Part shown: one piece after another, positions 50,772 through 60,208 of the stretch
Numbering within the stretch: position 1 is the first letter of the stretch
How the letters are laid out: every line of letters starts with the position of its first letter
Source of the DNA: JAJEEA01 sp965116765
GTDB lineage: Bacteria > Acidobacteriota > Vicinamibacteria > Vicinamibacterales > UBA8438
Direction: 5' to 3'
DNA length: 64,000 nucleotides
Assembly: GCA_965116765.1 (NCBI GenBank)
Contig: OZ220718.1
Location: forward strand, 3,224,001-3,288,000
Program-made: the position numbers and the translations under genes
Notes under the pieces: model-generated
Told to the model about the DNA's origin: nothing
Database searches by the model: none
Seen by the model: only the letters and a program-made list of their open reading frames with translations

Positions 50772-51092
50772 ATGAACCAGACGAGCCTGTCCATCATCGG
50801 CACCGGAATCGGGGTAACGGCGATCATCGTGAGCACCATCGCTGTCGTCGCAAGCGGCATCAACGGCCAGCTGAACACCATGGCTGGTCAGATCGAGGCG
50901 CTCCGCAACGAAATGAACGGTCGGCTTGACACGACGAACGGCCGGATCGACGAGTTCCGCAACGACATGCGCGAGGACCACCGAGAGTTCAACACCAGGC
51001 TCCGTAACGTCGAGATCGAGTTCGGCAAGGTGGAGCAGCGCCTCGAAACGCTCGAACGCGCCGTGCTCCCCCAGGCTCCCACCGCACCCTGA
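50772..51092 (+). CDS. Small membrane-anchored coiled-coil protein
   Basis: A 106-residue protein from ATG 50772. An N-terminal membrane helix (SIIGTGIGVTAIIVSTIAVV) is followed by a coiled coil with a roughly heptad Asn/Arg/Glu pattern (EALRNEMNGRLDTTNGRIDE) and the ending VEQRLETLERAV. A fragment with the same ending (VDQRLETLERAVIPPAEPSQ) is on the minus strand at 59309-59390, so this is a small repeated family here. Function unknown; a membrane-tethered trimeric rod is plausible. Confidence 0.6.
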   Translation: MNQTSLSIIGTGIGVTAIIVSTIAVVASGINGQLNTMAGQIEALRNEMNGRLDTTNGRIDEFRNDMREDHREFNTRLRNVEIEFGKVEQRLETLERAVLPQAPTAP

Positions 51093-51106
51093 CAGGCCCC
51101 GACCCG

Positions 51107-51480
51107 ATGACGGCTGACGCGCCAGCCCCGAATACGCGGGCCACGGAGACAGCGCCAGCGTCGCCGCCGGTTCCACGGACCCCCGACGCCCAGCTCTCCA
51201 CGTTCGGACGACTCGTCGCCGATCCCGTCGAACGCACAGCCAAGGCCGGCACGAGCACGACGGCCAGGGTCGCGGTCAACATCACCGGACCCCGAGCGCT
51301 GGAACCGCAGACGTGGTTCCTCGACTGTCGCCGCGTCTCGTGACGCCGTCTCGCGGCTCGCGAAGTGCAGGAAGGGGTAGCGCGGTCTGTCTGATGGGCG
51401 ACCTCACCAAGACCATGTGAAAGGAAAGGACGGCGCAGCCAGGGGCTCCTGGAGTCTCGCGACTGCCTGTCGGCGGCGAC
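51107..51480 (+). pseudogene. Single-stranded DNA-binding protein remnant
   Basis: STFGRLVADPVERTAKAGTS and TARVAVN then TWFLDCRR match the first half of SSB-type OB folds (GRLxxDPExRxTxxGxxxAxxxxAV ... WxxxxxF). Later pieces, CRKG, VCLMGDLTKTM and KGKDGAARGSWSL, fit the second half but lie in other frames, with stops between. SSB genes often travel with relaxase modules, which fits the neighbourhood. Confidence 0.6.
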
Positions 51481-51501
51481 GACGCGTCGCACGGCTCAAT
51501 A

Positions 51502-51957
51502 ATGCTCACCCAGACCTCAGACGCGGACCCGGTCATCGTCTGCGCCATCCCCGATCACCCGGGCGACCTCGACCCCCGTACGATCGAAGCCGCGTACAAG
51601 GACGACGCCCACTACCTCGGAACCCTCCCCGCGGAGTACCACCTGGACCTCGAGCAGCGCGAACTCACGAAGCACCCGCCCGCCGCCGACCAGGTCAACG
51701 ACCTCCTCGCGAGCCTCGGCTTCGCGCCGGTCCAGCCCTTCACGGCCATCGCGTGGACCAACCGCCACGGGCAGCCCGTGGTCCTCGTCGTCGCTGAGCA
51801 TGATCGACTGCCGATCGGGCAGTGCGACCACGGCCCGCTGCAGACCATCACGCGTCGGCCCTACCGTGGTCCTGTCGCGCATCCCGGCAACCCCGACGCC
51901 CGCAAGGGACACACCGTGCTCGAGCACTGCAGCCACTGCGGTGCGTTGGGAGTGTGA
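51502..51957 (+). CDS. Hypothetical protein
   Basis: A 151-residue acidic protein from ATG 51502. No signal peptide or membrane helix. Sequence patterns: ADPVIVCAIPDHPGDLDPRT, FTAIAWTNRHGQPVVLVVAE and a C-terminal HCSHCG that with CDHG could bind metal. I do not recognise the family. Composition and continuous frame support a real gene. Confidence 0.5.
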   Translation: MLTQTSDADPVIVCAIPDHPGDLDPRTIEAAYKDDAHYLGTLPAEYHLDLEQRELTKHPPAADQVNDLLASLGFAPVQPFTAIAWTNRHGQPVVLVVAEHDRLPIGQCDHGPLQTITRRPYRGPVAHPGNPDARKGHTVLEHCSHCGALGV

Positions 51958-52398
51958 ACGTCGGCCCCACGAACGCACGCGAGGCATGATCGAGACCATC
52001 GACAGCTTCGCCAAATTTACGCTTGATGTGTGATAGGGTATTGGCTAGGTGGCGGCGTCGGTGTGGAGACCGACGCCGCCTGAGCACGGCGAGTTCAGGT
52101 TGAGGGCCATCGTCGCCATGCCCGGCCGAAGTCTACAGCAGAACCACCGGGATCCCCGCACCCCTCGTGCCGCGGTACGCCGCGGATCGGGCGACGTGTG
52201 CCCGTTGGGCACGCGTCTTCCGATCGGGGGCGCTTCTGGGTCGGTAGCTGTCCCTCCGATCCGGACGTGACCAGGGGCGGGGCCGCTCACGCGGTCCCGC
52301 GCCCTCCTCTCCTCGACTCGCCGCCGCGGACCGCCGGTCTCCGAACGCACCGGCCGGGCGCGGGCCGGCTTCCCGTCGCGTTCGATCGATGAGGCGTC
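51958..52398. other. Intergenic stretch upstream of the HNH/Lon genes
   Basis: No supportable gene. An AT-richer patch at 52008-52040 (TTTACGCTTGATGTGTGATA) is the only visible promoter-like region before the HNH-like gene. Confidence 0.35.
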
Positions 52399-53022
52399 AT
52401 GTCTCGATTCTTCCGCCGGTTGCCGGCCTTCGCGGCCAAGGCCGCACGCCGGGTCTACGGACCCGGCTATCAGCGTGCGCGTAGAGAGCTCTTCGAGCGC
52501 GTGGGCAAGACCTGCCAGTTCTGCGGCCTTCGGCCGGCCGAGGAGGCCCATCACTTCGGGCTCCGCTATCCGGCCGACGACAAGGTCACAGCGGATGATC
52601 TCACCGCCCTTTGCCGTCCGTGCCACTGGCTTGCCACTCTGAGCCGCCTGCTGGATCGCACGGGCGTGACGGCGCTCTGGGTGGTCCTTGCGACCGCCGA
52701 GGCGCCCGCCGGCCGGCGGCGCGCGCCCCGTCGCGGGCCCCGAAGCTGCGGCGCGCCGGACCGCCCGTCGTCGGAGGCGCCGGCGCTGGACCTGCGCGCG
52801 TTGGTGGAACGGTGCCACGCCACGCTCTTCGTGGGGTGCCGCCGGTGCGATCACTTCGCTCGGCTCGATTCCGTCGAGCACTTCCGGCTGCGGGGGTGGT
52901 CGGGATCAGCTGGCGACCTGCGACGGCTGTGCTGCTGCCGGTGCCGCAGCCGCAGGCACTGGATCATCCTGGGCGGCTGGCCGCGGTCCACCAGGGGCGC
53001 CTCCGCACGGCGGGCGGCGTGA
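52399..53022 (+). CDS. HNH-like zinc-binding protein
   Basis: A 207-residue protein from ATG 52399. The N-terminal half carries an HNH-like core: CQFCG (Cys39, Cys42), AHHFGL (His51, His52) and LTALCRPCHWLAT with a second Cys pair and His. HNH proteins cut DNA using a beta-beta-alpha-metal fold, but the asparagine of a strict HNH motif is not evident, so nuclease activity is uncertain. The C-terminal half has two more Cys pairs (GCRRCDHF and CCCRC), as in a zinc ribbon. It lies 134 bp upstream of the Lon-like gene on the same strand, so they may be co-expressed. Confidence 0.6.
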   Translation: MSRFFRRLPAFAAKAARRVYGPGYQRARRELFERVGKTCQFCGLRPAEEAHHFGLRYPADDKVTADDLTALCRPCHWLATLSRLLDRTGVTALWVVLATAEAPAGRRRAPRRGPRSCGAPDRPSSEAPALDLRALVERCHATLFVGCRRCDHFARLDSVEHFRLRGWSGSAGDLRRLCCCRCRSRRHWIILGGWPRSTRGASARRAA

Positions 53023-53156
53023 GTCCAGCCTGGACGACTCGGCTGAGTCCCTTTGCTCGGCGTCCTGATCGCCGGCCATCTCCGAGGAGACTCTTCGGGT
53101 TGGCGGTCGACTGACGAAGGGTGGTCTGCCTGACGGAATCCCCCGAGGCGTGAGTG

Positions 53157-56100
53157 ATGCAGAGAATCGTATTGAGGCACGAAGACGAGCGAACGGCGCT
53201 GGACTCGGGCGCCAGTTCCGAGCGGCGGCGCGTGACGCTGGTCTTCCCGGCCAGCGTCACCGAGTACGAGCAGGCGCGGGTGGAGATCCAGACATCCACC
53301 CGCCCGTCCGATGAAACGAGCCGCGGTGGCCGCGACAAGAACGGCTGCGGGGCGTCGGCCCCGTCAGATGGAGCCGGGACGGCGGACGGCGCGCGCTACA
53401 TCGTGACGACCGACGAACAGCGCCGGGCGTGGGACCTGCCGGACTTGGCGAACACGCCGATCGCCCACGACACTGCCCCGGGGGACCCGGACACGATCGA
53501 GAGCCGCGATGTCGTTCCGGTGGTGGACCCCACCGAGGCGATCGACTTGCTCCTCGAGAATGACGACGGGTCCGACGACGGGGCAGCGGTCGACGACACC
53601 GTCAACGAGAGCGGCGGCGGCTCGGTCGGGCGACACCGGTGCGGTCGGACATTCCCGGCCCCAGTCGTGAACCTGAAGGACAACCGCGGCCCCATCCCCG
53701 AGCACATCCGCGCCACGTTCCGGGAGCTGTGCCGGCAGCCGAGCATCGACGGCGTGCTGGAGTCGATCGACAGGGTGATCGCGACGCTCGAAGGATCCGT
53801 CGTTCCGGATCTGGAGGCCGCCCGCCTCGAGGTCGCCGCATTGCGGCGGCGGGAGGTCACTCCGCAACGACTCGGCGACGCGGACGGCGCGGGTCTGGAG
53901 GAAGAGCAGGCAGACCGCATCGCGAGGACCTGCTGGACGATCGAGAGGCGTCTGCAGAAATTCAACGAGGCCCTCGAACGGCTCAGCTTCTCCGGCATGA
54001 AGATCTCGCCGACGCCGTCCTCCTTCAGGCGGCTGCTGCGGAAAGCCGAAGTCGACCCGGCCGAGGGCGCGCCACCCGAAGGGCTGTTCGCGGCGTGCGA
54101 CAGGGCCCTGCGGGGTTACGAGCAGGCGGCGGCACAGGCCGTCGGCCGTATCCACGCCGTCGCCGAGGCACGCCGCGAGGTCACGCCCGGCGAGTGGAAC
54201 GACGCGGCCCTGAGCCAGATCCGGCACGTGGCCCGGCTCATCGAGGACGTATCGACGGTGCTGGACAACGCCGGCTTGCCGAAGGACGAGATCAAGGCCG
54301 TGCGGGAGGACCTGAAGGCGCTCGAGGACGAACGGCAGTCAGCCGACCGATTGGCAGCCGCGACCCTGGAGGTGCTCGGGCAGTTGGAGGCCGCCGACCT
54401 GCCGCTCCCGGTGCTGGCCCGGGCCCTCGACGAGATCCGCATGTCGCAGACCGCGGGCCGCGAGGCCGCCGGGGTGCTGCTGGAACGGCTGCGGGTGGTG
54501 GCCGACATGCCCTGGACGGCGCGGGCGGCCGAACGGGTCGACATCGAGACGGCGATGGCGGAGCTGGAAGCGGCCTACGCCGGCCGCCCGGAAATCAAGG
54601 CGCGCATCCGCCGGTTCCTGGCCGCACGCCGGTTGACGTCGACGACGTGGACCCTGGAGGGACGCGCCCGCGGCGCCCGGGCCTGCCGCGGGAAGGGCCC
54701 GGCGCCGCTCGCGCTGCGCCGCCTCGTCGTGCGCCCGGCCCGACCCGCAACCCGGGCCCTGATCCTGTGCTTCGCCGGGCCGGCCGGCTGCGGCAAGACG
54801 TCGCTGGCCAAGCGGATTGCCCGTGCCCTGCGCCGCCCCGCAGTGACCGTGGCCCTGGGCGGCGTCTGGGACGAGTCGGCCATCCGCGGTCTGCCGATCA
54901 GCTTCCGATCGCCCGAGGCGGGCCGGATCGTTCGCGGGCTTCGGGAAGCCAAGGTCCGCAACCCCGTCATGATCCTGGACGAGATCGACAAGCTGGGCGG
55001 CGCCACGAAGAACTTCGGCGACCCGTGCGCCGCCCTGCTCGAGCTGCTCGACCCCGAGCAGAACACGCGCTTCCGCGACGCCTACCTCGAGCTCCCGGTC
55101 GACCTGTCCGAGGTGCTGTTCATCGCCACCGCCAATGATCTGGCGGGCATCCCCGCCCCGTTGCGGGACCGGCTCGAGGTCATCGAGGCGCCCGGCTACA
55201 CGGACGACGAGAAGATCGACATCGTTCGCCGCACCCTCTGGAGAGAGCAGCTCGAGCTCAGCGGGCTGAATGCCGGCGGGTTCTGGACCCGGAGCACGGC
55301 GCTGACGCAGCTGGCAAGGCCGGACGGGGAGTCCGGCGCGGCGCCGGCCCGCGGGCGGCTGACGGTAGAGGTGGTCGAGGAGGCGGCGTCGGCCGCGACG
55401 CGGTCCGAGGCCGGTTCGGCCGCGAACGGAACCCCGCCGTCGATGGCCGGTGGGGTCGACGTGACGGATGCGGCTATCCGGGAAGTGGTCCGGTGCCACA
55501 CCTGCGAGGCAGGGGTCCGGGAACTCACCCGGCAACTGGGCGCGATCTGCCAGTTCGTGGCCCTCCGCCGGTTGGAAGCCGGCGACACCGCCCCGGTCAC
55601 GGTGGTCGCCGACGCCGACGAGGCCGAGCAACTCGACTCGGCTCGCCGTCGCTTCACCGTGGCGGAGATCCTGGGGCGACCGCGGTACGACTCGCTGCCC
55701 GACCGCGTACGGGACGCCCTCGCGCGCGAGCGCGACCGTGTCGTGGGCGTGCATCCTGGCGAACCAGAGGCCGTCGCCACGCAGGCGTGGACCGAGGTGA
55801 TGGAAGGAATCCCGTGGCGGCGGGCGGAGGAGCGGCTCGACGCCCCGGCGCTGCTACGGCGGACGCTCGACCGGGAACACGTCGGCCGCACCCGGGAAAA
55901 GGACCAGACGCTCGACTACCTGGTGGCCCGTCAGGCCGCCATGCAGAGACACGGGGCCGGCTCCCACGTCGGAGCGGCCGCGCTCCTGTGTCTCTTCGGG
56001 CCGACCGGCATCGGGAGGACAGCGTTCGCCCGGGCGCTGGCCACGGCCCTCGGCCGCCGCTTCGTACGCGTCTCCTTGGCTGGCGCCGAGAAGCCGGCGG

Positions 56101-57278
56101 CGATCCACGGAGTCGCCAGGCCTGCCCCCGACGCGGCGCCGGGTCGTCTCGTAGACGCCTTGCGGCGACTCGGTCCCCTGCCCCGCCGGGCCGGGGACAA
56201 CCCGCTGGTGCTGCTCGGCGAACTCGACCTGCTGGGCGAGGCGGCGGCCGACGCCTTGCTCGGCGCGCTCGACCCCGCGCGCTGCCGCGCGTTCCGTGAC
56301 CGCTATGTCGGCCTGCCGCTAGACTTGGCCGGCGTGCTGTTCGTCGCCGCCGCGACCAAGCCGGGGCGCATACCGTCACAGTTGCGGGAGCGGCTTGAGC
56401 TGGTGCCTCTGGCCGGGTACGCCGACGCCGAGAAGGAGCGGATCGCGGTCCACCATCTGATCCCGAAGCGGCTGGGTCTGTACGGTCTGTCCGGCGAGGA
56501 CCTGTCCTTCTCGCTGACGGCCCTTCGGCTCCTCATCGGCGGCTATGCGCGCGAACCGGGCGTACGCATCCTCGGCCACCGCATCGACGCGCTCTGTCGT
56601 AGAGCGGTACGGCTGCGGGCCGAGGGTCTCCCGCTGCCCGGGGAGATCGGACCGGAGACGCTGGCGGCATGGCTCGGGGCGCCACCGTTCCGCAACGAGG
56701 TGACCGCCAACCGGACCCACCGGCCCGGCGTCGCCGTGGGTCTGGCCGCGACCCCCGAGGGCGGCGGGCTGCTCGTCGTCGAGGTGAACCGCCTCCCCGG
56801 CCGCGGGTCGCTGCGCGTCACCGGGACGGTCGGGGCCATGATGAAGGAATCGGTCGCCGTCGCGCTGACGTGGGTCCGTGCGCACGCGGATCGCTTCCCC
56901 GGCGTCGCTGCGAGGTTCGACGATGCGACCGATGTCCACGTGCACGTGGACGACGCGAGCCAATCGAAGGACGGTCCGTCGGCGGGGGTCACCTTGGCCG
57001 CCGCCCTCGTCTCGGTACTCGCCGGGCAGCCGGTGCGGGGCGACGTGGCCATGACCGGCGAGTTGACGCTCACGGGGACGGTCGAGCCCGTCGGCAGCAT
57101 TCGAGAAAAAGTGCTCGCGGCGTGCCGCGCAGGGATGGCGGCGGTGATCCTGCCCGCGGCGAACGCGGCTGATGTCGTCGAGAGCTTCGGCGACGAGCTA
57201 CCCGGCGCGATCGCGGTACGCTATGCGACGACGCTGGAGGACGTCCTGGAGGTGGTGCTGCCCAACGTCCTGGCGTAG
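53157..57278 (+). CDS. Lon-like ATP-dependent protease with two tandem AAA modules
   Basis: A 1373-residue protein, far longer than standard Lon (about 800). ATG 53157 follows GAGG. Residues 1-450 lack the usual Lon substrate-binding domain; part is helical and coiled-coil. Module 1 starts with a Lon linker (DMPWTARAAERVDIETAMAE), then Walker A GPAGCGKTS (Lys547), Walker B VMILDEID (Asp608, Glu609) and the small AAA lid (EAGVRELTRQLGAICQ). Module 2 repeats the linker (GIPWRRAEERLDAPALLRRT) but has GPTGIGRTA (Arg954 for Lys) and LLGELD for Walker B, so it probably cannot hydrolyse ATP. The protease domain has Ser1275 in KDGPSAG and Lys1318 in REK, 43 residues apart as in E. coli Lon. Cytoplasmic. 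Confidence 0.9.
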   Translation: MQRIVLRHEDERTALDSGASSERRRVTLVFPASVTEYEQARVEIQTSTRPSDETSRGGRDKNGCGASAPSDGAGTADGARYIVTTDEQRRAWDLPDLANTPIAHDTAPGDPDTIESRDVVPVVDPTEAIDLLLENDDGSDDGAAVDDTVNESGGGSVGRHRCGRTFPAPVVNLKDNRGPIPEHIRATFRELCRQPSIDGVLESIDRVIATLEGSVVPDLEAARLEVAALRRREVTPQRLGDADGAGLEEEQADRIARTCWTIERRLQKFNEALERLSFSGMKISPTPSSFRRLLRKAEVDPAEGAPPEGLFAACDRALRGYEQAAAQAVGRIHAVAEARREVTPGEWNDAALSQIRHVARLIEDVSTVLDNAGLPKDEIKAVREDLKALEDERQSADRLAAATLEVLGQLEAADLPLPVLARALDEIRMSQTAGREAAGVLLERLRVVADMPWTARAAERVDIETAMAELEAAYAGRPEIKARIRRFLAARRLTSTTWTLEGRARGARACRGKGPAPLALRRLVVRPARPATRALILCFAGPAGCGKTSLAKRIARALRRPAVTVALGGVWDESAIRGLPISFRSPEAGRIVRGLREAKVRNPVMILDEIDKLGGATKNFGDPCAALLELLDPEQNTRFRDAYLELPVDLSEVLFIATANDLAGIPAPLRDRLEVIEAPGYTDDEKIDIVRRTLWREQLELSGLNAGGFWTRSTALTQLARPDGESGAAPARGRLTVEVVEEAASAATRSEAGSAANGTPPSMAGGVDVTDAAIREVVRCHTCEAGVRELTRQLGAICQFVALRRLEAGDTAPVTVVADADEAEQLDSARRRFTVAEILGRPRYDSLPDRVRDALARERDRVVGVHPGEPEAVATQAWTEVMEGIPWRRAEERLDAPALLRRTLDREHVGRTREKDQTLDYLVARQAAMQRHGAGSHVGAAALLCLFGPTGIGRTAFARALATALGRRFVRVSLAGAEKPAAIHGVARPAPDAAPGRLVDALRRLGPLPRRAGDNPLVLLGELDLLGEAAADALLGALDPARCRAFRDRYVGLPLDLAGVLFVAAATKPGRIPSQLRERLELVPLAGYADAEKERIAVHHLIPKRLGLYGLSGEDLSFSLTALRLLIGGYAREPGVRILGHRIDALCRRAVRLRAEGLPLPGEIGPETLAAWLGAPPFRNEVTANRTHRPGVAVGLAATPEGGGLLVVEVNRLPGRGSLRVTGTVGAMMKESVAVALTWVRAHADRFPGVAARFDDATDVHVHVDDASQSKDGPSAGVTLAAALVSVLAGQPVRGDVAMTGELTLTGTVEPVGSIREKVLAACRAGMAAVILPAANAADVVESFGDELPGAIAVRYATTLEDVLEVVLPNVLA

Positions 57279-58234
57279 CCCGCGGGCGAGGACGTCCGTC
57301 CACCCGCGCTGCAGGTGCGCCTGTCGGGACGCGACACGGATGTGCTGTTCGCGATCGTGGACCCGCCGAGGGCGAGCAAGACGGCCAGAACGCAGCGCCG
57401 GCGGGGCCCACGGCTGGAGCGGCGCCGGAGCCTCGCGCCGAGACCCCGGGTGTCCGCGTCGGCGGGGTCGGGATCGAACGGCTCAACCTGCCGTCGAGTT
57501 CGGCGACGACATAGCCGCCCGGGGTGGTCGAGCCCGTCCAAGGCAGGAGCGTCGCCCGGACGATTCCAGGCGGTCGCGGTCGCCTCTCCTCGAAACCAGG
57601 GATGGGGACGGACCACAGGTCGTAGTCGACGACCCGGTCCGCAGTAGCGGTACCCGGCCGACACCGAGAAGAAGTAGGCCGTCTGCAGCTTCAGGCCGGA
57701 GACCCGCCGCCTCGGGGGACTCCACACCGACGAGGCCTTCCATGTCTGGCACGTCGGCACCGACCGCAACGCGACGTCGTGTCCCGCGAAGTCCCACCTT
57801 ATATATAGGTGTGTCGCGGAACCGACCATCAGCTTCGCGTTTCCCGGCCACCCGGCCGGCCCCGGACGCACGGCACCGCGCCGCCAACATTGGCCGCGGC
57901 GGTCCACCCCCCGGGCGGTGCGTCCCGCGACGACCGGGCTTCCAAGAGGTTGCCACCGCGGGCGGCGACGAGGGCACACGAGATCAGGTACCTTGATAGA
58001 GGGGCGGCGGAGACCTGACAACGCCGAGTCGGAACACCGCGCAATTCGCCGGCCGTGCCAGCTCGAATGCGCCGACCGGGAACGGAAACCCCGAGGCGCA
58101 GTGGGCGGGTGCCGACCGAGGAGAACCAACAGTGCTGCTGAACGACTTCCCCTCGGCCCGAACCACCGGGCTGCCGCCGCCGGGAGGCGACCCGCCGAAG
58201 ACCGCGGCCGGCGGCCAACCCCAGGGAACCAACG
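57279..58234. other. 956-bp gap between Lon-like gene and phosphoesterase
   Basis: No frame is convincing on either strand. An AT-rich TTATATATAGG at 57799-57809 stands out and could be a -10-type promoter element for either strand. No terminator was identified after the Lon-like gene. Confidence 0.4.
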
Positions 58235-58966
58235 ATGACGGCGGATGAACTCGACCGGGAGTACGCCCGGCAGTTGACGGCCATGGCAGCGGCCCGCGTG
58301 CCGCACGAAAACCCGCGGCACCTGCGGCTCATGGCCCGCGAGGCGCGGAGGCGCCGCGGCGCCGAGATGCCGGCGCCCGAGGCGGGGGCGGAAATCCGGA
58401 TCTGGGCGGACCTACACTTCGACGACGAGCGGATATGGCGCGTGGCCGAACGGCCGTGGCCGGCGGTGGAGCGGATGAACACCGCGCTGCGCCGAAGCTG
58501 GTGCGAATCGATGGCTCCGGGAATCACGATGGTGTGCGCGGGTGACATCGGCGGCCGCCGGACGATCCTGGGCCGCTGGCACCCGCCCTGTGCGGAACTG
58601 CCCGGCCCCTGGCACGCGGTGCTCGGCAACCACGACTTCACGCGCATCCTCGGCCGCGAGAAGGCACTGGGGGCTGGGACCGCCTCGATGACGCTCATCA
58701 TCCGTTCGGATCCCCCGCTGCTCGTTACGCACGTGCCGCTGACCGAAGTGCCGAACGGGTGCGTCAATGTCCACGGCCACGAGCACACCTTCAAACCGCT
58801 GAGGCGGGGGCGGTGGATCAACGTCAGCGTCGAGCAGACGCTCTACCGCCCGCTCGACGTGCGGACGCAGGTCATCCCCCTGGCGAAGGCCCTCATCGCC
58901 CGCTGGATACCCCCGGGGCTCACGACGGCCGAATGGGTGCGGCACGCGCCCCTCGCGGGAATCTGA
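58235..58966 (+). CDS. Calcineurin-like metallophosphoesterase
   Basis: A 243-residue protein from ATG 58235, behind AGGGA. The metal-binding motifs appear in order: WADLHFDD (DxH), CAGDIGG (GD), LGNHDF (GNHD), VTHVPL and VNVHGHEH (GHxH). Together they define the di-metal site that cleaves phosphate mono- or diesters. No signal peptide is seen, so it is cytoplasmic. It resembles small phage- and plasmid-borne phosphoesterases in size and motif spacing. It follows the Lon-like gene on the same strand but across a 956-bp gap, so a shared operon is doubtful. Confidence 0.85.
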   Translation: MTADELDREYARQLTAMAAARVPHENPRHLRLMAREARRRRGAEMPAPEAGAEIRIWADLHFDDERIWRVAERPWPAVERMNTALRRSWCESMAPGITMVCAGDIGGRRTILGRWHPPCAELPGPWHAVLGNHDFTRILGREKALGAGTASMTLIIRSDPPLLVTHVPLTEVPNGCVNVHGHEHTFKPLRRGRWINVSVEQTLYRPLDVRTQVIPLAKALIARWIPPGLTTAEWVRHAPLAGI

Positions 58967-59768
58967 CCGGGACGGTTGAACACGGTCGAGAGTCCGGCGT
59001 GGAACGAGGCTCGGCACCGTCGGCGTGGCCGGCATGCCGTACAGACCCGGAGAACCCTGCAAGAGAGGCGACGCCAGACCGGAATGGATATGAACGAGAT
59101 CGGGCTTCAACGGCTCTACGAGGTGCAGTGACCGCCCGGACGCGGAACCACAGGCGGTGCTGTGTCCATCTGCTCCGCGATCCAAATCAATGGACTGCCA
59201 ACCTTGGCCTCGCGGGGCGGCCTGGACTCCCTGGTTGGTGGCGCTCGGTGGGGCGTTGCCTCGCCCGATGTGTCCGGTTGGTTCCCTGGAAGCTGGGAGG
59301 AAGCCCGTCTACTGGCTGGGCTCAGCTGGGGGGATGACGGCACGCTCGAGCGTCTCGAGCCGTTGGTCGACCCGGGCGAAGCCTGTCTCGACGGTGCGCA
59401 CGCGGCCATCGCACCGCGCCGCACAAGACCCGGACCGGCGAAGCCAAGGAGGTGTCGCTCTTCTCGGCTTGGCGACCCCGCAGCACGCGCGGGGGATAGT
59501 ACGAGGGATACCCGGGATCGACAAGCCACCTCGCCCCCGGATTACCGGGGCGTTCCGGAACCGCGATGGCGGACCAGTCATCAGCCTCGAAACCGCTGGG
59601 CTGCTCCGGGCTGTGATGGCTGACAGTCCCTCCACCAGGCGCGCAATAGGCCCCCGCCGGGCCGAATCGACGAAGAGCTCGACCCGTGGGGCGAGGGCGG
59701 AAGCCAACGTCCGTAGCGCGCTACTGACGACTGGGGGCGACTACGTCGTCGGTCGTCGGCCGTCGACC
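58967..59768. other. Intergenic stretch with gene fragments
   Basis: Contains the 18-bp sequence shared with 9019-9036 (at 59178-59195). On the minus strand at 59309-59390 are codons for VDQRLETLERAVIPPAEPSQ, the end of a relative of the protein at 50772-51092. From 59675 it carries the duplicated GT2 upstream flank. Nothing else recognised. Confidence 0.5.
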
Positions 59769-60208
59769 GTGCGACAAGCGGTTGCTCCCCTGACCCGACG
59801 ATCACCCGGGCGTGACGATCGTGGTGCCGACGCTGAGAGAGGCGACCAACCTGGAGCCGCTGGCCGAGCGCGTGGCCGGGGCCCTGGCCGGCCGCGGCCT
59901 CGCGTGGGAGCTGCTGCTCGTCGACGACGACTCCGACGACGACACCCTGGATGTCGCAGGGCGGCTCGCCCGGCGGCTGCCGTTGCGTATCGAGGTGCGT
60001 CGCGGCGTGCGGCCCGACCTGTCCCGGGCGGTGCTGCAGGGCATCGCGCACGGCCGCCACGACCGCGTCGTGGTGATGGACGCTGACCTCTCGCATCCCC
60101 CCGAGCGCATTCCCGACCTGCTCGCGGGGCTCGACGCCGGCTGCGACATGGTGGGTGGGCAGCCGCTACTCCCCGGGCGCGTCGACGGCAGACGACTGGG
60201 GCTGGACC
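59769..60208 (+). pseudogene. GT2 polyprenyl-phosphate mannosyltransferase-like, 5' fragment (frameshift)
   Basis: Nearly identical to the first 420 bp of the gene at 9978, including VTIVVPTLREATNLEPLAER, DDDSDDDT and MDADLSHPPERIPDLLAG. One extra C in CTGACCCGACGAT shifts the frame right after the start, and a second indel (ATGGTGGGTGGGCAG) follows further on. Homology stops at GGGGCTGGACC, exactly where the IS4-type element begins. Confidence 0.85.

Noticed and set aside
57483..57977. Minus-strand gene between the Lon-like and phosphoesterase genes
   Set aside because: Competing frames on both strands, no recognisable motif, no ribosome-binding site.
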